DNA of 64,000 nt from Macrotis lagotis (lineage: Eukaryota > Chordata > Mammalia > Peramelemorphia > Peramelidae). Positions 59,401-64,000 of this stretch are shown here, one piece after another (position 1 is the stretch's first letter; each line of letters opens with the position of its first letter). The DNA lies in contig NC_133663.1 in the NCBI RefSeq assembly GCF_037893015.1, positions 141,715,128-141,779,127 of the forward strand, read 5' to 3'. Position numbers and translations under genes: made by a program. The notes under the pieces are model-generated. The model ran no database searches. It had not been told where the DNA came from and saw only the letters and a program-made list of their open reading frames with translations.

Positions 59401-60350
59401 ACCTTTTCATGTGTCTCTTGAACCTCCTGTTTGATGTTCAAATTTTCTGTTTAGCTCTGGTTTTTTTCATCAGAAATTTTTGGAATTCTTCCATTTTGTT
59501 AAATGTCCATCTTTTTCCCTGGAAGAGAAGGCTCAGCTTTGTAGGAAAGTAGATTGCTGGTTGCATTCCAAGCTCCCTTGCTCTTTGAAAAATCTCATTA
59601 CAGGCCCTTCGATCCCTTAATGTAGATGCAGCCAGGTCTTATGTGATCCTTACTGTGGCTCCTTGATATTTAAATTGTTTCTTTCTGGCTGCTTGCAGGA
59701 TTTTATCTTTTATCTGATAGTTCTGGAGTTTGGCCACAACATTCCTTGGTGTTTTCATTTTAGGATCTTTTTATGTTGGGGATCGATGTACTCTTTCAAT
59801 AACTACTTTGCCCTCTGAATCCATGATATCAGGGCAGTTTTCCATCACTAGATCCTGTAATATTAAATCCAGGCTTTTATTCTCTTCAATGTTTTCAGGA
59901 AGTCCTATAATTTTCAGGTTGCCCCTCCTCGATCTATTCTCGAGGTCAGTGGTTTTTGTTGATGAGGTATTTTACATTTGCTTCTATTTTTTTCTATTTT
60001 TTGATTTTGTTTAACTGACTTTTGCTGTCTCATGGAGTCATTAGTTTCTGTAGACTCCATTCTTTTTTCGAGGGAGGAGTTTTCTTCATTAACCTTTTGC
60101 AACTCCTTTTCCAATTGGTCAATTCTACTTTTGAAAGAGCTTTCCATTTGACCAATTGAGGATTTGAGAGAATTAATTTCTTTTTGCATTTGCCCATTTG
60201 AAGATCTGAGAGATTTATTTTCATTTTGTATTTGTCCAATTGTACTTTCTAAGGTTTTGTTTTCTTGTTGCAAGGTATTAATTGTCTCTCCCAAATTTTT
60301 AAGCTCCTTCCTTATTTCTTCAAAGAAGTCTTTCTTTGATGAAGACTAGA
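59400..60350 (-). pseudogene. L1 ORF1, N-terminal half open
   Basis: A 126-codon open stretch (60294-59914, minus) encodes an almost continuous coiled coil: residues ~1-105 are heptads rich in Glu, Lys, Gln, Ser and Leu. Three 14-residue units appear (QQENKTLESTIGQ, QNENKSLRSSNGQ, QKEINSLKSSIGQ). ORF1p trimerises through this coil and binds L1 RNA through its RRM and C-terminal domain. Downstream, the ENCPDI..DSEGKVVIERVHRSP-type core is present at ~59850-59780 but out of frame, so no full protein is made. Compared with the L1 at 14.6-21.5 kb, this copy has two fewer coil units. Confidence 0.85.
60147..60272 (-). repeat. Three 42-bp tandem units in L1 ORF1 coiled coil
   Basis: Units start at 60147, 60189 and 60231 (TTTGACCAATTGAGG, TTTGCCCATTTGAAG, TTTGTCCAATTGTAC). 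They correspond to units 1, 2 and last of the five at 20261-20470. Confidence 0.85.
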
Positions 60351-61192
60351 TTGTATTCTTCTTAGAGGTTCCAGGTCTCTCTGAGTTAGGGTCTTTCCTT
60401 TCCAAGTATTTTTTCTATGGATCCACCTTTCCACTGACCCTTCTTCATTTTGCTAAGACCTTGAGTTGGGGGGGGGGGGGCTGGTTCCCAGGGTCTTGGG
60501 ATCACTAAAGGCTTTACTTACTGAGTGCAGTTTCTCTGGCTGGCCAGTAGGAGGTGTTGGTTGCTTTCCCTGGAGTGTCTGTGACCTTGGGTGAGGTCTT
60601 CGACCTTTGCCTGAAGGGAGGAGTTGGAGCTATTGAATTCTTTTGTCTTCAATCAATAGTAGGCTTTACCCTGCCCTGAGGTCATTCCTCAGTTGGGCTG
60701 GTTCTTCTGCTCACACACCTGGGCCTGAGGCAGAAGTAGTTTGCATTTGTTTGTTAGGGAAGAAGTCTGAGTTGTAATGAGACTCAGACAAGAGGAGCCC
60801 AGGGATGGTGTCCTGTCCAAGATCTCCCAGGAGACAGCTCCAACACCAGCCCCTAGCCTCCCCTCTCCTGCTGACTCATACCCATCGGGTCCAGCCCCAC
60901 CCTGATCCAGCATTTCAGGCTCTCGGGCCCTCAGACTCCTGGCTCCAATTCAGCTGTTAATCTGGCTGATACAGGGCTGATCCTCCCTCTGGGCCCAGAC
61001 TCACCCACCGGAATTTTTCCAAAGCTGCTGTGGAAGACAAATCCGAGGAAGATGTTCTTTCTCCTGGCTTTTCTTTCTGAGTTTTGTGGGTCAAGTTTCT
61101 TTTAAGAGGTTTGTTTCATGTGATAGATGGGGAAGAGATCAGGAGACATTAGAACTGTGCCTGTCTTCTCTCCACCATCTTGGCCGGAAGTC
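60350..61192 (-). promoter_or_regulatory. L1 5' UTR (promoter region)
   Basis: GC-richer, homologous to 20541-21500. It contains a G13 run at 60468-60480 (plus strand) and one copy of the ~51-bp unit that is doubled in the other L1. Confidence 0.75.
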
Positions 61193-62354
61193 TGAGGCAT
61201 AGATCTTTATTGAGATTTCTAGGTGAAGGAAAGCTAAAATTGAAAATTAATAATTTCCAAAACTAATCAAAAAGTAGAAGTCAAAATTATGTAAACATAT
61301 TATAATAATCTTCCAAAAATGATACACACACTTAGAAAGAGTCCTTACAGAACAGTAATGAATAACTTTAAGTATCATCAGAGGTGTGCAAATTTATTCT
61401 TAAGGGAAATTAGGAAGACAATATTTTCAGTATGATTTAATGATGACTCCATATTTTAAAAAATGAAAGAAATAACCAAGGAATCAATTCTAGAAATAAT
61501 TATTCCTAACTTGTAAGGAAATATTGGTTGTCAACATTGATAGCATCTATTTGTATGAAGCATTAAATGGTGTGTTAGTAAATTATGTAAATACCACAAA
61601 GCTGAGAAGGATAGTTAACAAGTCAGAAAACAAAACACATTAGGAAAGGTGAGAATATTGAGTTTTATATATATATATATGTGTATATATATATATATAT
61701 ATACATATATAATGAAATTATTTTCAAAGCTTAGTTTGCTGATAAAGAAAGGTTTAATTTGGGCATAATCTAACAGACTCAAGATTTTGACAATTCTTCA
61801 GATAAATGTTAGGTAAGATCTCATTGCCTAAAACACTTCTAGGTAAAACAAACTAATGATGAGTTCTGAAAACAAAATTTTTACCTTGTGGACCATTCTG
61901 TTCAAGAAGAAAAGAGTTAATTAGATAAAGAGAAAATGTGACACTAGGTATTTTTTTTCCAAATAAGCCTACTTTAGAAAACAGGAGAAATGATAATCCT
62001 GCTGAATTTGAGGAATACAGCATATCTGAAATATTGTGTTCATTTTTTGGAACCTCATTTTGGAAATAACTAAAATTGAAGTATGCAGAAGAAAGGATAA
62101 CCTGGATGATGAAATTACTGAAGACTAGTTCATATGCATAAATGTCAGTTGATACAGATGGCCATATTTATCCTAGAGAAGACCTGAAGGTGGGGAATGC
62201 AAGTTGGCTTCAAGATTTTGGAGAAGCATAACATTTAAGACATAGTACATTATTTTCTGGGTTCTCAGAGAACAGACCCTGAATTGAGACGCATGATGGT
62301 ACTATTCTTGTGAATCTCTGAATTTATGATACACATTATTTTGTACTATATAGA
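61193..62354. other. No gene; AT microsatellite at 61664-61710
   Basis: AT-rich sequence with a TATATATGTGTATATA run; no recognised repeat otherwise. Confidence 0.55.
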
Positions 62355-62355
62355 A

Positions 62356-62545
62356 CAGAGATGGGGAACTTCCAGTCTGTGGGTTGAATTGATCTGGTGT
62401 GTCCAAGACAACCACATGCAGAACTCAAAATTCAATAAAACTAGGAGCTTTTTAGGTGGTGAATTAATTAATTTGGTAAGTTTAGCCGGTAATATGGTGC
62501 CAAAATTGCATTGGCTGCCTTAGTATTTAAGATATCATCCACCAT
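62356..62545 (+). repeat. Unclassified hAT-like repeat, plus copy
   Basis: Starts CAGAGATGGGGAACTTCCAG. Contains TTGATCTGGTGTG, CACATGCAGAACTC, TTCAATAAAACTAGGAGC and GGTGGTGAATTAATTAATTTGG, the plus-strand partner of 57925-58090. The 65-codon frame 62326-62523 is inside it and is not a gene. Confidence 0.7.
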
Positions 62546-62765
62546 TGCAAGGTTTCAATTAGAGACTGGAGATTCATTTAGGGATGTTGAATAAATAATT
62601 CTTGTATATGAAAAAAGAAAACAAATGATCTCTGAGTTCCTTTCTACTCCTTTAAATTTTGTGATTCTAATATCCTATTGCTCTGAAATAGATGAATAGG
62701 TTATCAAAGAGTAGCAGTTCCAGTCTCCTCTCATTAACAATCAAAACAACATTGACAAACTCCTT

Positions 62766-62930
62766 GGGGCAGGTGGTGTAGTGTATCCACCCATCTGACC
62801 CTGGAGTTAGGAGGCCCTGAGTTCAAATCCAAACTCAGACATTTACTAATTGCCTTGCTGTGTGACCCTGGGCAAGTCACTTAACCCAATTGCCTTAAAT
62901 AACCAAATAAAAAAACAAACAAACCCTCCT
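62766..62930 (+). mobile_element. Older tRNA-derived SINE (MAR1/WSINE-related), plus strand
   Basis: GGGGCAGGTGGTGTAGTG, CCCTGGAGTTAGGAGGCC, GAGTTCAAATCC, TGTGTGACCCTGGGCAAG and TCACTTAACCCAATTGCC with an AAATAAAAAAACAAAC tail. CTAATTGCCTTGCTGTG differs from typical WSINE1. Confidence 0.88.
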
Positions 62931-63060
62931 TCTTGTCTACCACTCTCCTATTTGTATTTGCCTTCCCATTAAAATGAAAGTGACCTGAGTATAGGGACCT
63001 CTTCGATTTCTTGAATTTGTATCTTTAATGCTTAATACAGTGGCTGGCATTTATACATAT
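62931..63060 (+). repeat. L2-like 3' end
   Basis: AAAGTGACCTGAGTATAGGGACC, TTTGTATCTTTAATGC and ACAGTGGCTGGCATTTA resemble the L2 terminal segment. Followed by a TATC-type tract at ~63055-63085. Confidence 0.6.
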
Positions 63061-63446
63061 CTATATCTATATCCATACATATATAATTCCTTCATTAATC
63101 TAGTAATACATCACAGCTAATTATTTTTTAATGATATTCTAAATTCAGTTCCAAATACATTATCGGAGTGTAAGAGATGTCAACAATGTAAATACAAGAG
63201 GTTTTGAAAGTGAACATTTAAAAAATATTATTTGGATAGGGGTTTCCTCTGAATTTCTAGATTAAACTTCTAATCAATCTACTTCAGCTTTAGATTTGTA
63301 ATGTTGCTTGATAGATTTGGAAACAGGCTAATATCTATATTCCTAAATGACATATAACTTCTACCTTCTAGTAAAGCATATTAGAAAAAACAAACAAAAA
63401 ATAAGATAAATAGCTATTACCAAAACAAGTTTGTTATTTTATACTT
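63061..63446. other. No recognisable gene or repeat
   Basis: AT-rich spacer. Confidence 0.5.
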
Positions 63447-63463
63447 AATGCAATGCTATTTGT

Positions 63464-63618
63464 TTTTCTTTTTTTTAGATTTTTCAAGGCAATGGGGTTA
63501 AGTGGCTTGCCCAAGGCCACAAGGCTAGGTAATTATTAAGTTTCTGAGGCCGGATTTGAACTCAGGTACTCCTGACTCCAAGGCCAGTGCTCTATCCACT
63601 GTGCCACCTAACCAGCCC
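63464..63618 (-). mobile_element. WSINE1-like SINE, minus strand, with target duplication
   Basis: T-run, CAAGGCAATGGGGTTAAG, CCCAAGGCCACAAGGC, CCTGACTCCAAGGCC, CTATCCACTGTGCCACC. Flanks AATGCAATGCTATTTGT (63447-63463) and AATGCAATGATATTTGT (63619-63635), 17 bp with one mismatch. Confidence 0.95.
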
Positions 63619-63689
63619 AATGCAATGATATTTGTCTGATACAAATAACTTGAAAAAAATCTTAAGTTTCAGATAAGGAGATGTTTTAC

Positions 63690-63765
63690 TTTGAAGGGGG
63701 TTCAATCATAGACATCAGTATGTTCTAACTTTGAATTCCTCACTGATGTCTATGATTGTTTCAAA
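63690..63765. other. Hairpin: perfect 17-bp inverted repeat with 22-nt loop
   Basis: CAATCATAGACATCAGT (63703-63719) and its exact reverse complement (63742-63758). A further TTTGAA/TTCAAA pair (63690-63695 and 63760-63765) lies outside an asymmetric bulge. Total about 76 nt, the size range of a microRNA precursor or a small palindromic element. No function shown. Confidence 0.7.
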
Positions 63766-64000
63766 TATCTACTCAAAGCAACAATATTATTAAGGGCCAC
63801 CAGGATACAAAATAATGTTGCACAGAGATTAAGTAAATAATGAAAGAAAAAGACAAGGGGGAAAAACAGTTTGGTACCGACTCATTCTCTTTTACTATGG
63901 GAATCATCTATATTTTGCAGAGGGTATACTTATAATTGCTTGCAAGTTTTACTTTTATTACTTAGATGGTTTGTGATCACATTTATGTGGTTTTCCTGTC

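Larger units (their letters stand above)
58355..61192 (-). mobile_element. 5' half of an L1 (3' part missing), minus strand
   Basis: Matches 18.50-21.50 kb of the full-length copy in the same orientation: 5' end ACTTCCGGCCAAGATGG at 61192, 5' UTR to ~60350, ORF1 ~60350-59400, spacer, and the first ~95 codons of ORF2 at 58640-58355. The rest of ORF2, the 3' UTR and the tail are absent at 58355, where an older L1 lies instead. This is opposite to the usual 5' truncation. Confidence 0.88.

Noticed and set aside
60468..60480. G13 run considered as a quadruplex-based regulatory signal
   Set aside because: A single homopolymer run in a dead L1 5' UTR; slippage explains it.

Overview
The window is AT-rich, gene-poor vertebrate DNA from a marsupial, most likely an Australian one. 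The strongest clue is about ten copies of a ~150-bp tRNA-like SINE (one end reads GGGGCAGCTAGGTGGC, the other GGCAAGCCACTTAACCCC) that I recognise as the WSINE1/WALLSI type abundant in Australian marsupials such as dasyurids. Marsupial-type L1, RTE, CR1/L3 and L2 remnants and MAR1/MIR-type SINEs support this. The assignment rests on recognition of repeat families, not on a database search.

I find no intact protein-coding gene and no convincing rRNA, tRNA gene, CRISPR array or prokaryotic feature. The only host-gene sequence I can name is a broken, intronless copy of ANKLE2 (LEM-domain and ankyrin-repeat protein of the nuclear envelope) at 25.6-27.0 kb, plus strand. Most other open frames are pieces of L1 ORF1/ORF2 or RTE reverse transcriptase, or chance.

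Layout: 0-8.3 kb, L1 3'-end pieces, a MIR-like SINE, WSINEs and an L2; 8.85-12.4 kb, a decayed plus-strand RTE followed by a re-copied 221-bp block; 13-14.3 kb, a CR1/L3 > L2 > SINE nest; 14.6-21.5 kb, a near full-length minus-strand L1 with dead ORFs; 21.9-24.6 kb, a minus-strand L1 with ORF1 but no ORF2 (half-L1-like); 25.6-27.0 kb, the ANKLE2 retropseudogene; 27-36 kb, mostly unclassified unique DNA with a diverged repeat pair and two clean WSINEs; 36.3-39.2 kb, a minus-strand L1 interrupted by a plus-strand L1; 39.4-46 kb, WSINEs, an LTR-like repeat pair and a GATA microsatellite; 46.2-47.3 kb, an L1 and a WSINE inserted at the same target; 48-53 kb, another diverged repeat pair, L2 remnants and a hAT-like element; 53.5-56.4 kb, a plus-strand L1 with ORF2 mostly missing plus an inverted L1 scrap; 57.1-61.2 kb, WSINE, old L1 3' end and the 5' half of a second minus-strand L1; 61.2-64 kb, sparse repeats and a strong hairpin.

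Nothing here acts as an operon or pathway. The interest lies in how the elements were assembled: nested insertions, reuse of one target, an L1 strand switch at an internal inverted motif, ORF1 coiled-coil repeat-number change between two L1 copies, and a retrocopy whose homology stops at a splice-donor-like sequence. I did not find a new biological system that I would defend.
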